NCBI GenBank assembly: GCA_014898425.1
Contig: RCSZ01000020.1
Span: 62,001 to 126,000 of the forward strand
DNA from: Botryotinia globosa
Lineage: Eukaryota > Ascomycota > Leotiomycetes > Helotiales > Sclerotiniaceae
Direction of reading: 5' to 3'
Length of the DNA: 64,000 bases
This document shows, piece after piece, positions 23,631-36,328 of the stretch. The translations under genes were made by a program, and so were the position numbers. Each line of letters starts with the position of its first letter. Positions within the stretch are counted from its first letter, which is position 1. The notes beneath the pieces are model-generated. The model was not told the DNA's origin. It saw nothing but the letters and a program-made list of their open reading frames with translations, and ran no database searches.

Positions 23631-26030
23631 TGCAACGAAGTTTCGACGATGACAAGTAAGTAACACGATTCTTTCTCTTGTTGCAATTTATTGATTTGGA
23701 TAGGTCGAGCATCTTACATCAAACCTTGCCATCGATCGGGGACTCCAACAAAGCAATCAGAACAAATTCAAGATGTTCTCTTCCTTGGAGATCCCAAAAG
23801 CCGCATCGGATGTTCTTTAAAAAAATTCATAGTCTTCTTTTTGAACAAGTCAGCGGTATGTCCAATTTTCCACGTACTCCATCCAAAAACTCGCATTTCT
23901 TCATCCCAAAACGGACAAAGTTCTAACATCACCGAAAGTAGAGATCTTGCTTATGAACAGAGGGAAATGAACGAATTCCGGTGAGGAAGAACCGGAAGAA
24001 GCTGCATATAACTTCAATGAGCGAGATCGATAGCTACACAATGAAGATTGATCGTGTCAATACTCATTAGGTAGATATTGGTTTGCCTCATTGAAAGTAT
24101 ATTCAGATCCTTCTCGTTCTTCCTTGTTGGAATGTGCTTGTCTCCTTGTTTAAAAAATAGTTCGTGAATGGGCTCGGTCGATAGATGGCTTCTTAATTTG
24201 TGTCATTTGTTCCGAAATGGAGAGAGGAGGACAGGGCAAATTTGTGGTTCTTTACCAAGCAACGCACAATGAAAGCGCGCTTCTTGGCGTTGAGAAATAA
24301 GAAAGCGTGGTCAAGTCAAATTGCAAAAGTGCCAAAGCTCAAGGCGGAATGTACAGTCTGCTGAGGATAGTCTTGTATCTTTAGCTAGCCTTCTATAGTT
24401 ATATACATCGTTCCCCCTAGCCGCCTTCGGGTGTGCACCTTTTGACATGATTTTGTGGGTGATATCATATCTTGAGGTTGATAAGCGGGCGTTATTCCTG
24501 CTGTGTAAAAGAGATTAGGTTGGTATGTTATTTCTCCTGCTATTCCCGATATCTTTGAGATAGTTGCTAACATCTTTCGAGCAGTCATTTACAAGGGACT
24601 TGAAGGGGAAGATCTCTTTCTGAAGTTGGTGGATTGGAGGGTTTGGACACTGTCTAATAGCACTGTTTCTGATTTGATATCATGCATGTCAGATTTTGAG
24701 AGGAGACCTGAAAGGTATGAGTTCGCTGCGCACTTGGGAGGTCTCGATATTTTACTAATATGAAGGTCAGTAACCTCATGTGATGTTCTTAGAGCTCCAC
24801 CCAAGGAGCCAGCAAAGCATCAAAGAAGCAGTCGACGCCAATCAATATCACTCACCGTAGCAGCTCTTTCTAGTCCAACGAAGCGGCTACAGCGCTGGAT
24901 ACCAACACTAGCAGCATCCATCTGGTGTCCAGATCATCAATGATGTTCTCAACAACTAAGCACCCGATGCTTAATTAACTATTACTTCCAGCGGATTTTC
25001 AAGGGACGTCGAGAGTGCACCGGACCTGACAGATACTTCACGTTCTGTCAATCATTTAATCTCAGTCTTGAGCGGACGAAGTCCCGGGTATTCTTTATCA
25101 GTGGCTCGTCCGTCTCTCGCCGATACTCATCAGTACACCCACAGTAATAAAAGCCAAGGCGATCTGATCGAGTTTTAAGAAACCCGTCTTTCTCAGTCCC
25201 AACAGCAGCTTGTCACAAAGTGTTTGGAAATATCCCAGATTTTACATTTTGCGGTCTCTGCCCTCAGTAGAGATTTACTGGACGCTACGAACAAAAATCT
25301 GGTTTCTGTACTCTTTCCAGCACGTGGGCCAAGATCATGACAGACCCTATGTGTGTGCTCTCTCTTCTCGACTGAGCGATCAGTTGGTGGAGTTTTCAAC
25401 GTCATTACAATGACAATCTATCTGGTTAAGTGGTTGAGCTTGCCTGAAGTCACGATGAACCATGTCGCAGCTTTTGCTGTTACTCATAGGAGCTTCCCCG
25501 CTCTAAATGGGAATCGCAACGGGACCGAGATGTCAGTAAACTAGATCACACCATGGCGAACTGCAAGTCCCTCTCTGATCAATTGGGCAAATTTGAATTG
25601 TCGGAAGATGACGCGGTACTACCAGGCAAATCAAAGCGTAACGTGCGACCAAATCAAATCAGTCCTCTGACCCGAGCACAACTTCTAACCGGATACACGT
25701 TCATTACTCCAAAGAGTATTTCAGGAAGTGGGACACTGTAGCGACCAAATCAACCAATCTTTCCGCAATTCCCACTCTCTCGCCGCAAAGCCAATACAGT
25801 CGGCGCGCTATCGCCCGTACCAAGCATGACAGTAAACTGCTGAGCTTCGTTCTCCCACAAGTTCAAACACTCCACCTTCGCAATCAGTCTCGATACTATC
25901 CCATTCCTTTTCTCATCGTCTTGGTTCCACAAGAATCAATGGTCTCGAATCTCTTTCACTTCGATTTTCCCAGACCTGGAGACCTGCTGCGATTATAAGC
26001 ACGACCTGGCTTGAAGCTGTTTCTTCAAAA
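23631..26030. other. Gene-poor DNA with dispersed short repeats
   Basis: No credible gene. Short blocks recur in this region and in 22-23 kb: TAGCCGCC(C/T)(C/T)CGGGTGTGC at 23018 and 24418; CTCTTTCCAGCAC(C/G)TGGGCCA at 22178 and 25311; CCGAATACCTTTTCAAA at 22302 and 26400. A hairpin TAAGCA/TGCTTA lies at 24958-24974. These suggest remnants of one repeated element. Confidence 0.35.
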
Positions 26031-26093
26031 ACCAAGCATCTTATGCTTAGATAACTATTCTTCTCGGGGTCTGGCTCCCCGAGAGAGCTTGGT
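26031..26093. other. Structured motif with alternative stems
   Basis: Outer arms ACCAAGC (26031-26037) and GCTTGGT (26087-26093) enclose a perfect hairpin CTCGGGG/CCCCGAG (26063-26083). A second hairpin AAGCAT/ATGCTT (26034-26048) competes with the outer stem for the same bases. A related hairpin with similar downstream sequence (TTAxxTAACTATT) is at 24958-24990. There is no coding context. Confidence 0.3.
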
Positions 26094-26809
26094 GCTAGAC
26101 TAGGCCAAGGCAGCTTTGTCGAAGATCTGTGAAGATAATCGAAAAATCTCCGTCCCGGGAATCTGTAACGAGAGATATTACTACGTTCATTCCTCTATTA
26201 CGAGGCGAGACGGGCCACTTGATCAAGAAAGTGCCTCGAGAAGCCAAAATGCGTTCCAGTCGGGAATGAAGCACTTTTACGAGTCTTCACATGACTCTTC
26301 CTCAGCGGCTCGCAAGATAAAATGGCTGGCCACCATCTCCTTCGATTTCCCATCCATCCAGCATGCGATTGGTAAATCATGAGTTTGAAGCATGTATTCC
26401 CGAATACCTTTTCAAATACGTGGCGGTGCTTTCCTGGAGCTGCGCTCAAGGATCTTAGTTGCACTGCTTCTCAGGCCTGTCATTGGTGTATTCAAATCTC
26501 ATCCACCTGGTCGCGTCCACAAAAATGGCATGTCAAGAATGCAAAGAAGTGGGAATGGATCGGGACTCATCTGTCCTCGACCATAACACGTTTGGTCTTT
26601 CCAAGGCTTTGGAGAGATTATGGTGGTGTGGTGGCTGGGAACTATGCATGATAGGAGTGAAGGCCAGGGGGGACTTGGAACAGGGGTTGGTTGGTGCAGA
26701 GCTGATCAGTCTTGCTGTTGTTTGTGGAAGGAGAGTGGTATTCCTTTAACTCCTGACAATGGAATTATCGTTGGCTTGGCATTTGAAAATGGCAGGATGA
26801 TGTAAATAG

Positions 26810-28490
26810 AATTCTCAAAGTGATCTCTTTAATTAGAAAATCAGACTATCGAATAACTGAAAAGAGCGCTAAATGTGAAGTTATGCTAGTGAAAACATTG
26901 TGATTCGTATGAATTAGTCCATGGCAACGACGTGATATCAGAAACCCATGATTCCGTAACTGCATAAGAAATCTTGCAGCTTTTATTCGTCTCTCTCAAA
27001 TGAGAAGTCTGGTTGACGCGAAGTTTAATTTGCCTTGGAGATGATGTGAACTCAACATATCTCGTAGTCTATCGAGCTGAGGAAGGAAGTTCAAGGTCAC
27101 GGCGACATCCTCCCACTCCCCGCGGGTTTATAGATTTTGACTTGAAAATAGTGATGTTAGTATCTTCTTGATCTCTCTTGACGGACAAATCTGGGGAAGA
27201 TATGTCATTGGGAAAGTACTTGTAAAGAAATAGAAACAATATTCTCGCTCCGAGATCGAAACTTTCAATCTCCGGATTAGGAAGGTTTCCAAGCTCAGAA
27301 GTCGATGTCTTAAAGCACAAGATCAGCCTGCGGATGTGATAATATTGCCAAGAAAACAAGCAATCCACACGTATATTCCCAAAGAAGAGAACAGATATCT
27401 CTATCGGAAAGAATGTAATCTCGACGCCATATATGTAGAAGAATAGAGATTAGCGACCAAAGACTCAGGATCCGAGCAACACCAAGGTTGTGATCGGGAA
27501 GGGGACTCCGAATGAAAAGAAATGAGGATACCCGTGGGATGAATCGAAACGCGGAATAAGAGATGAGGCGAGGGATCCGGAATCCACAATGATAGCAACT
27601 CTGCGTGAGGGAAGAGACGGAGAAATAACTCGAGAGAGGTATAAGAGAAACGCTGTCACAATTATACGAAAACGAGAAGATTGAAGCACCGAAGAGAGAG
27701 GCTAGAATGAACTTGAGAAATGTGGATACAGTGATATGATATCAAGCAAGAACTTCAGAGCAAAGAAAAAAAGAAAGTATATCTGAAACGGGGTAATCTC
27801 AGAAATTTTCAGAAGGAAGAAAGTTAGAAGGAAATGATAGAGCCAAGACGCTAGAGTCACAGAAGTAGACATCATTATAATTAATAGTCAATAAAACACA
27901 TTTTAGGCAAGGAGCTAGTAAAAGAAAGAATCAGCGAGGGGAAGCTGAAGAAAGAAGAGCCGAGAGCATTGAAAAATAATAAAATGGAGCTAAAACAAAA
28001 ATTATGTCACATTTCTTTCTTCATCATTGGGAAGGAACGATGTATCTAGAAACAAAATAAAAGAGAGAAAAAATAGCAAAACTCCAAGCAGGATATAAAA
28101 AAAGGTGACAGACATGCCCAACTCTCAACTGTGAGGAATCACGAGGAGAGCGACGAATTCGTATAAAGGGGAAGTAGATTCTGGTTGTGAAGGAACATCA
28201 ATATGCTAGACTCTGAGTGTGACGGGTAATAGAAGCAAGTGGGGTGAATTTAATGAATGATATTGAATAGTGGAGGTGAAAAAGCTTGTTTGTTTGTTGT
28301 TGAAGAAGAATGAAGAGGGTCGGGAAAGAAAAACAAAAAAAACCAAAGATACAAATAAAAAGGTGGTAAGATACATGATCTATTCTCACATCATCATATC
28401 ATATTCAAGGAAAACACAGCTCTTCTGAAAAAGCAAAAGGAAAACAAAAGCGCAGATAACTCTCAGAAATCCCCGGACTGCTCGAAAAGA
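26810..28490. other. Purine-rich intergenic DNA
   Basis: A-rich and GA-rich sequence with no frame above about 100 codons and no domain. I see no RNA gene or repeat unit until the satellite at 28493. Confidence 0.4.
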
Positions 28491-28492
28491 TT

Positions 28493-28700
28493 AAAAATAT
28501 AAAAATATAAAAATATAAAAATATAAAAATATAAAAATATAAAAATATAAAAATATAAAAATATAAAAATATAAAAATATAAAAATATAAAAATATAAAA
28601 ATATAAAAATATAAAAATATAAAAATATAAAAATATAAAAATATAAAAATATAAAAATATAAAAATATAAAAATATAAAAATATAAAAATATAAAAATAT
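28493..28700. repeat. Perfect octanucleotide satellite (AAAAATAT)26
   Basis: Twenty-six uninterrupted copies of AAAAATAT fill 208 bp without a visible error. It is followed by about two and a half copies of a 17-bp unit (AAAATATAAACAAAATC) to about 28740. Because 8 is not a multiple of 3, the opposite strand reads as an artefactual open frame of an 8-residue F/Y/I/L repeat. Confidence 0.95.
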
Positions 28701-28744
28701 AAACAAAATCAAAATATAAACAAAATCAAAATATAAACCAATCA

Positions 28745-29665
28745 AAATCAAAATAAGTAATATCACATACATTAACAAACAAAACCCATCCACCCAACAA
28801 TAAACCCAAACATCAAAAGAACATCTCAAGTAAGTAACATTTGCTAGCAAGATCAAGTTAGAAACCAATCCAAAAACCCCAAAACTCCAAATCTAGAAAA
28901 AGACAAAAACTACACTACACCACTTGTCAATAAAAAGCACTAAATCCAACGAAAAGTAATTAGACATCTGAAAAAGTATGATAAGACAGACACCTATGCG
29001 TAAGTAGATTTGATGACTGAATAATAATATGAAAGAGCTAAGCGATGCTAATCCTGGAATATTCAGGGGTTTTCACTCTCGATTTATCCGCTGCCTATGC
29101 AAAGGGAAACTCATCAAGTCAAGTCAATGTCCGTCGGAACGGTATTCACAGAATGAGAGATAATTATATACTATGTTATATTCACAAGTATTTCCACCTA
29201 CTCAGTTATCTATCCACATTATTTACGCTAGAGAATCACATACATATCAATTTAATATCTCTCATTTGTGATTGACTCAATCTAGTAAATAAACATTATG
29301 TATGTGTCAATTAACAATTTTAATCAAGACCTCTGGAAGCTGATCAAACCCAAATCCTAGAACTTAGGTGCTAAACTATATCGATAATCTCTCAATATCA
29401 CTCCCAAATTTCTCCATTAGATACTCAATTTCTCGCAAAATCTCAAGCTTACCCTATCAAATGACCCATATCAAATTCCGCCCTTAAATAATACAAATCC
29501 TAATCCGCGCAAGTTAAAGTATAATACATAGCCCTTGAGAACTCACCAATAACATTGTAACCAATACCACCCAAAGTGAATTGGTATCCTTTTTAAAATC
29601 CTTTACACCACCCATGTGAGATAAACCAACCCCCAAGAGCACCAATATACAAAATACGCCAAAGA
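28745..29665. other. Intergenic AT-rich DNA
   Basis: No supportable gene. This is the 3' flank of the CRT10-like gene. A 76-codon frame at 29045 has no recognisable feature. Confidence 0.4.
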
Positions 29666-32280
29666 TCAAAATATCTGCAAATTGTTATTCTCATCCCGAG
29701 TCAACTCATAATTCCAGACAATATGATCGTAACCCTGCATAATGAGTCTCCACCTTTTTGGATTCTCACCAGCGTTCAATTCAATCCCGTGACCATTCTG
29801 GATCGGAGACACGGCCAGCCCAAGGAGTGGAGCATTAGACCCTTGATAGCCGCTGTAGATATCAGTATCCTTAGTGCCAGGTGGGAGAAGGCACTCGATA
29901 CGAAAGGTGGGAATGGGATCCAAGTTGGAATCGATGTTCACCGTCGACAGCGTCAGAAGAGCTGCTCGACCAATTTGAGAAGCAACAACAACAAGCGATA
30001 ATTCCGGTATCAATGCCATCATATTGATTCGAGTAATATTATGGAAAGTCTCGTTGAATGCACTCGGCGTTTGATGACCTTCGAAGCAATTCGTACATAT
30101 AGTTGCAGGCATACGTATCGAAGAAGGCACGAGTTCGATGCTGTCCATCCAAGTTCGAAGGATGACAAATTCATCACTTGTGTGAGAAGTACGATCAATG
30201 TGACAAATTGCCATATCGGTCATGTGTTTCATGAAGTTACTGGGTTGTGTACATCGTGTCGTTTGCGGAGTGGGATTCATGTCTCGAATCAACCCACCTA
30301 ATTGATCTGGAGGCGAGTCGCTGAGCATGGATTCGTGGCTTGAGTTATCTTCCGAGTTCAAAATTATTTCATCATTTTGCAGAATTGGGTTAGCCATCTC
30401 AAACCGCTTCATTCTTTGAGCAAGATTCAAGCAAATCCTTTCGCCAAGCAAAGTCTGTATGGACTCAACCCAAACACTATTTAAATCCTCTTCGCCCAAA
30501 GCATCTTCAAAACTTTGAGAGCGCTTGAAATATCGCAGTGGTATAGGCATGATTCCCCAGCCCCTAGTAAACATGTTAGAAACCATAGTTGATAAGGAGA
30601 CATCGTAACAATACGGACTCGTAGACTAAATGTGGATTTTCCATGTTTCAAGAAATTCAACCTTCGAACTGGTTGCAGTATTTCAAATGATATGAATCTC
30701 TTAAAGAAAATGAAATCCATATGAGTTGACACGAAGAGTCCCACATTGCCCATCTATAATCCGAGCTATTGAAACACTTGACGCTGCGTAGAAGTACTTA
30801 CATTTGAGATAATCTGGGTCCTGGATCAGGGGCAAGAGGTAAGCCAATCAAACTAGAATTCTCCTCCCATATTTCTAACAGCCACAGGCTACCCAGAATG
30901 TCAGTAGCTATAATTGATTTTGCCAACCCATTCTCATCGTCATCTTTAAAAGCAATGGCAGGGATGTTGTGACTAGGTCCAGTTGGCTTTAGGATAATTC
31001 TAAAATTACGGGGACATGGTGTTCCTGGTAAATATTGGCCTTGAATTACGGAGTGTCCATCATATCTCTTAAGCTGTGTAGAATACCTCAAGGGAAATGA
31101 AGAGTTTGTAAAAGGTCCATCCATCTTATAACCAAAACCTTTGGAACAACAGTCCTTGGGAAAGCCTCTTTGGGACTTGGCCTTAACTCCCAATGCCAGG
31201 GGGTCAGTGGCAACATCATATGTGGAACCCATCACAGCGCAATCGCAAGGCTCACTACTAGAGGTGCCATGAACAAAGACAGTGACTTCTTGTTTGTTAG
31301 AGCTTACTGCAATCAAGCGCGATTTTTGATGAATAGCAATACCCCAAGCACTTATCCCGACATTCTCGAGAAAAAATCTGAAATGAGTAAGAAACAGACC
31401 ACACATAGAAATTGAGTTTTGTACTCACGGGTGTGTGCTACTAATCGGAATTGACGAAGCTGTACTGTCAATCGTTTGTTGAAGTTCTTTTGCTAGAAGG
31501 TCCGTATAATATGCCGTTACATCCCCATCATCGCAACAGTACAACAATATCTCTTTGTTGCCCAGATTGCCAACAATCATATTGTTAACACAATGCGGGC
31601 GAGATTGATAGACGTATCCAGAACCTGCATTCCTCGACTTTGGTAATCGAAGAATCATGTCTGGTACACCGGGCAGAATTTGTTTGAGTGTTCGAGGTCT
31701 TGTAATGTGTATCGTATCCAGATATGCCACGAAGTACATCTGTAACTAGATGAGCACTAGGAATGAATATATGTCCAGAAAACGTACATTATACTTTTGC
31801 GACAAGGCCACTAAATTCATTCTCCAAGTTGCAGGCCGAGGCATACCTTCTAAAGAAGCCGTCTTAGCATCGCTCGGAAGTTCGTGGATAGAAGTTTGAA
31901 TATCATCAAGGGTCTTTCTATCAAAACCACATGAAGAGAACTATAACAGGTAAGTATGATATAAAAGCAATTATTCGACTGACCCGCAAAGACGTGACAA
32001 AAGTAGCATCTTTCCCCTTGAAATGTAGCTTTTATTAATTGACTGACTACACTGAAATGACCATACGACTCAACTTGAGCTTCGGTTTCCGTGGATTAAT
32101 TATGATGCTATGCGCGAGTCTTCCAAGCAGCAAAAACCCTTCATGAAGCCAAAAGTCTCGCATATCGGACGGCAATTCGGAGACACATTGATAGGACTGA
32201 TCACGTACTCTTTCTTTTGGTGTCTGAACATCATAACTTGTAATAACAAGAGAACTTGTCAATTCGTGTTCCTCCATCAT
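29666..32280 (-). CDS. CRT10-like protein (RNR transcription regulator family)
   Basis: Resolved exons (minus strand): about 32028-31984, 31940-31788, 31739-31429, 31377-30802 and 30563-29666. Introns of 43, 48, 51 and 238 nt are all GT-AG and frame-consistent. The 5' end is less sure: an ATG at 32280 with a GTACGT donor at 32208 would add 24 residues, giving about 684. The segments 'ALSQKYN-MYFVAYLDTIHI', 'PFFLENVGISAWGIAIH', 'RLIAVSSN' and the C-terminal 'GYDHIVWNYEL' are what I remember of fungal CRT10 proteins. CRT10 in yeast represses ribonucleotide reductase genes and interacts with a cullin complex. There is no signal peptide or membrane segment. Assignment is by recall, so moderate. 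Confidence 0.6.
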
Positions 32281-32510
32281 TCCCAGAATATTTTCCCAAC
32301 AAAGTCATTGATTTTGTTGGAATATTATAAAGGTATTGACAAATATAAGATGCAGATTATTGATGATTGATGATCGAATCTTCGTATGTAATAATGATGA
32401 GTATGAGGATGAGGAATTGATTAGTTGATGAGAGAAAAGCTTAAGCACGGATTATAAAGCTAAACTTTAATCTGCAAGGCTAGTATGCAAGGCTACCTTT
32501 ACAAATGAGG

Positions 32511-33191
32511 GCTCGTTCGGATCGATTTTTTTTAAATGATGTAGATAATAAATATAGTCTAAATAGGTGTTTACTGAATGCGAACATTGATTAATAATTT
32601 ATATTGATAATATAATTGAAAAAAAATGTTTTGTTGAATGTTGATATTAAGTTATAAAAAGCTATATTATATTAATTGATAAATTTGAAAATCTATAATA
32701 GAACTTTGATTAGTTTTTCGTTAATATATATTACTTTATATTTTATAAATCTAATATAAATATCAATAAATATAGGCTAAATTATTAGTTAATAAATCTA
32801 CTAAACTTATTTTGTATTAGGGCTTAGTAGTAGAAAGTATATTAAAAAGGATTCGATTGTTTGAATAAGAGATTATATAAGAAGGTATATTGAATTCTAT
32901 TTGAAATTAATTTCTGTTTTAATTTATTTAGAGTATATTTGATTATTTATAAATTACTTTTTTAGAATTCTAATATTATAATTATATTAATATTCACAAC
33001 TTTTATAATATTATTGATTATAAATCTATTGTAAATTAAGCTAATAATTCTGAGATTAAATTTTATTAATATCAATTTTCTAATAGTTTATTAAGTGATT
33101 AGTCCTTAGTAGTTCTGAGGTTGTTCGACTGATTATTTATATCCTGCGCTGACATTTTAATAATAAATATAAAAAAACGATCCGAACGAGC
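32511..33191. mobile_element. AT-rich element with terminal inverted repeats
   Basis: The left end GCTCGTTCGGATCG at 32511-32524 is repeated in inverse orientation at 33178-33191, each followed inward by a T (or A) run. The interior of about 650 bp is strongly AT-rich without a frame, as expected of a RIP-decayed non-autonomous DNA transposon. No convincing target-site duplication is seen in the flanks (ATGAGG left, TTTGAG right). Confidence 0.6.
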
Positions 33192-33903
33192 TTTGAGAGA
33201 CAGCTCCTAAACTACTCATAATTACAATTTCAGAAATAACCCTTTAAATACTTAATTATAAAGATTCTCTTATTTTTTTCAAAAATTTCTCAAAAAAATA
33301 TATTAAAAATATATTTCTAACTATTATTATTAAAAAGTTATTATAGATTTTATAAAGTTTTGTATTTGTATATACTTTCTCTATAAATTCAAAATCGATA
33401 TTTTGAAGCCTTAGAAATCGATTTACAAAAATATTAAAAATCTAAAAATTTCAGAATAGGTTTAAAATGATTTGAATTATATAAATAATTTTTTTGATTA
33501 AATTGTATTCTATATTGATAAAAATATTAATAAATCAAAAAAGTGATTTTGGATATAAAAGGGTGACCCGAAAGAGGAGTGGCCCGAAAGTGGGGTATCT
33601 GATTTATCACACCTCTCTCTGAGTGGGCATCGGCTTGAAGGTATCTACCTATCTAATACGTATTCAAGACCTCCAACTTTTGATTTGATATCACATCGAT
33701 CATCTCTACTCCCAAGTCAGGAAAACATAATACAGATCATTAATTACTTGTATTCATTTTTCGTTTCGTTTTGTTCTGTTCTCCATCCCAATGTCATGCC
33801 CAGCCCAATCCCATGCAATCCATACCCCAAACTATATTACAAGCCCGCCCGCATAACTCATAAAACATGCTTGTCCCATGAATCCCGAATGAAAATTCCA
33901 CCA
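33192..33903. other. AT-rich spacer and 3' flank
   Basis: AT-rich to about 33550, then an imperfect 17-bp direct repeat (GTGACCCGAAAGAGGAG / GTGGCCCGAAAGTGGGG, 33563-33597), then the likely 3' UTR of the minus-strand gene ending at 33904. No gene is seen. Confidence 0.4.
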
Positions 33904-35201
33904 TCATTTCTTGACATCCTTCTCAACCTTTCCCTTCAACTTCTCTGCCTCCGCAACCTTCTTCTCAACAACCTTACTGATATCTTCATAAGCACTCTTT
34001 ACCAAGCCCTCCAATTCATCTCCATGATCCTTTGCTACATCTTGCAAGTGTTGTAATTTCTCCCACAACTTTTCTGATCCGGGGATTCCTGCCATCTTTG
34101 CAGCTTGTTGAGCATACTGTTGAACATTTTGTCCTAATCCACTGTTCTTTGCCTTCTCTCCTGCATCCTTGATATATTTCTGAAGATCATCTGTATTTCC
34201 AGACTCAACAGCTCTCTTCACTTGATCGAAGATTTCCTTGACGTTACCGGACTTCAAGGCATCGGCGTTCTTCTCGACAATCTCCTTGACCTTGGGGTTC
34301 TTCTCCAAATATGGTTTCCACTCCTCCATTCCCTTATTCCAAGCTTGTTCTCCAAGCTTCTGAACCTTCTCGCTCTTTTCTTGGATCAATTTGCGAACCT
34401 TTTCGATCGATCCGGCTCCCAATCCTCCGGAGAGAATCTCAGAAACTTTCTTGTAAGTATCATCCAACTCTTTCTTGGCATCCGGTCCGTAATTCTCGGC
34501 CATACTCTTCAATTGGTCCAAGTTGCCCCCGACTTGCTTCTTGATTTGTGGGTGATTGTCCATAATGTCTCCTAGAGAGTCCTTCCCTAACTCAGCGATC
34601 TCGCTCAATGCCTTGGTCAATATATTATAACTCTGCACCGCAGTTTGCATGTCAAGTCCTCCTTTTTGACTGATATTCTTCAATTCAGAATAGGTTCTGC
34701 TAACAATCTCATCGACTTCCTTGCCATGCTTTTCTTGTACTTTCTCAATATCATTAAATGCACTATCAAGGAATGATTGTGCACCAGGGATAAAGGCGGC
34801 ATAGGAAGAAGTGGCATTGCGAAGCCATTTGATCGCTTGATTTGGTTCGGGAGCTTTTTCAGATAGTGCTGAGGTAGCTTTTTGGAATTGAGATTTCGTA
34901 GAAGAGTAAGCATTGACGACGGTTTTGGCACCGGAAAATTGGTAGTATGTGTAGCATCCCTAGGGTATAAAGTTAGGATAATGTTCCAAGGTAGATAGAT
35001 ACTTCTAGCAAAGAGAAATGGAATACTTACAACCAAAACCACGGCACCACCGGCAATACCCGCTGCAAAGCCCGAAGCACCACCTGCCTTTGCACCTTCA
35101 GCTTGTGTCGTCGAAACAAATCTAGTCTGTCTAGCTTGTTGTCTCATGGGTGCGCGAATTGTGCGAGCCGCAGCTCTTGATGCTGTTCTTGAGGCGAGCA
35201 T
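33904..35201 (-). CDS. Mitochondrial inner-membrane coiled-coil protein
   Basis: Exons (minus strand) 35201-35031 and 34959-33904 are joined over a 71-nt intron (GTAAGT...CCTAAC...CCCTAG) to give 408 residues. I start at 35201 because it opens a typical mitochondrial presequence: Arg/Ser/Ala-rich, no acids, ending near RFVSTTQ (about residue 32). A Gly/Ala-rich membrane segment follows (about 41-63). The rest is a long Lys/Glu-rich helical region with repeated amphipathic helices and a highly charged, Lys-rich C-terminus. The family is conserved in filamentous ascomycetes and, as I recall, is often labelled 'calcofluor white hypersensitive protein'; that name says little about mechanism. A helical scaffold facing the intermembrane space or matrix is inference. 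Confidence 0.8.
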
Positions 35202-36328
35202 TATGTATGTATGTATGTATTGTGCGTTGTGTTGTGTTGTGTGTTGTAGTTTGGGTATCTTATTACGAAGACTGGTATGTGTATATTGTGTATAAAGGGA
35301 GGAAACAACGACGTAGTAATTCAATTGAGATGTAAGGTAAGGGTATTAAACTTTTCCAAGGGATGTATTTGTATATTGAGAGAAGAGAAGAAGAATAACT
35401 TGACAGCTTCAATTCTTATATATTTATCTACTAGGTAATCATCTGAATAATTCTGGATCATCTAGCTCGACGTCAATACTTGGTACTGGAAAACTTGGTA
35501 GGATGCTATTCTTCATTTTCCATTGAATTCCACCTTTTGCGTACATCAATCGTCACAAAGCGTTATGAGATTGTGAGGGGAATGACGACACCCGTGGACT
35601 GCCCAGACTGCCCTGGTAAATCCCCCGCTTGAAAAGCTCCGGCGTCATATGTGGCGGTGCGAATTAATGGCTGGTGTATTCCAAGGTACGCCTGAGGTGG
35701 CCAGTTATGATGGGCTAGAACCTCCGGGGAGAAATGCATAATCCATGGATAGCAGAATAAATGTTGTGCAAATAATGTACATGAATGAGTCAATAATGTA
35801 AGGGACAAGTAAATAATGTAATTACAATTACCTATTGCTGTCGACCACATTATTTACTGTTGCTGTCGATATCGCGGGACAATTGAGTTTCCATAGGTAA
35901 TCATAGGTATAGATATCTGGTTGCATCCTATGTTGTATCTTATTAAAATGTGAATCTATCCACCTGCAAGCATTAAAATTGATGCAGAAAATTGGTTTTA
36001 TTTTTGGTTATTTTGATCTGCACCAATGGTCTATAACAATGGTTGAGTTGCGTTTCTAATCGCGATTCTAAACTCCCATATAAATCCAAAGGTCGAACAT
36101 ATCCTCCTCGTTTCCTCTATACTATCCATCATTTTTTTCCAATTCATAAAGCCATTTTTTCATTGAACTCATGCCATATCATATTTCGTATCATCCGATT
36201 GTATCATGTAAGTCGTAAAACCCAAAACCACCGCCCTCCCATCCGTATCCATATCCATATCCGTGTATAATCATCATCCTCGAAGCCATCTACCGTAGGC
36301 ACCTCGTCGTGAAAAGTCGTAAATCCCT
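35202..36328. promoter_or_regulatory. Upstream region of mitochondrial gene; intergenic
   Basis: Just 5' of the start at 35201 lies a (TGTA)n/(TGTTG)n microsatellite (35201-35250) in the leader. The remainder is non-coding, and its right part must include the 3' UTR of the DUF1772 gene. Confidence 0.4.

Noticed and set aside
28491..28868. 125-codon minus-strand frame of repeated F/Y/I/L residues
   Set aside because: It is the translation of the AAAAATAT satellite; the 24-bp frame period makes it open by chance.
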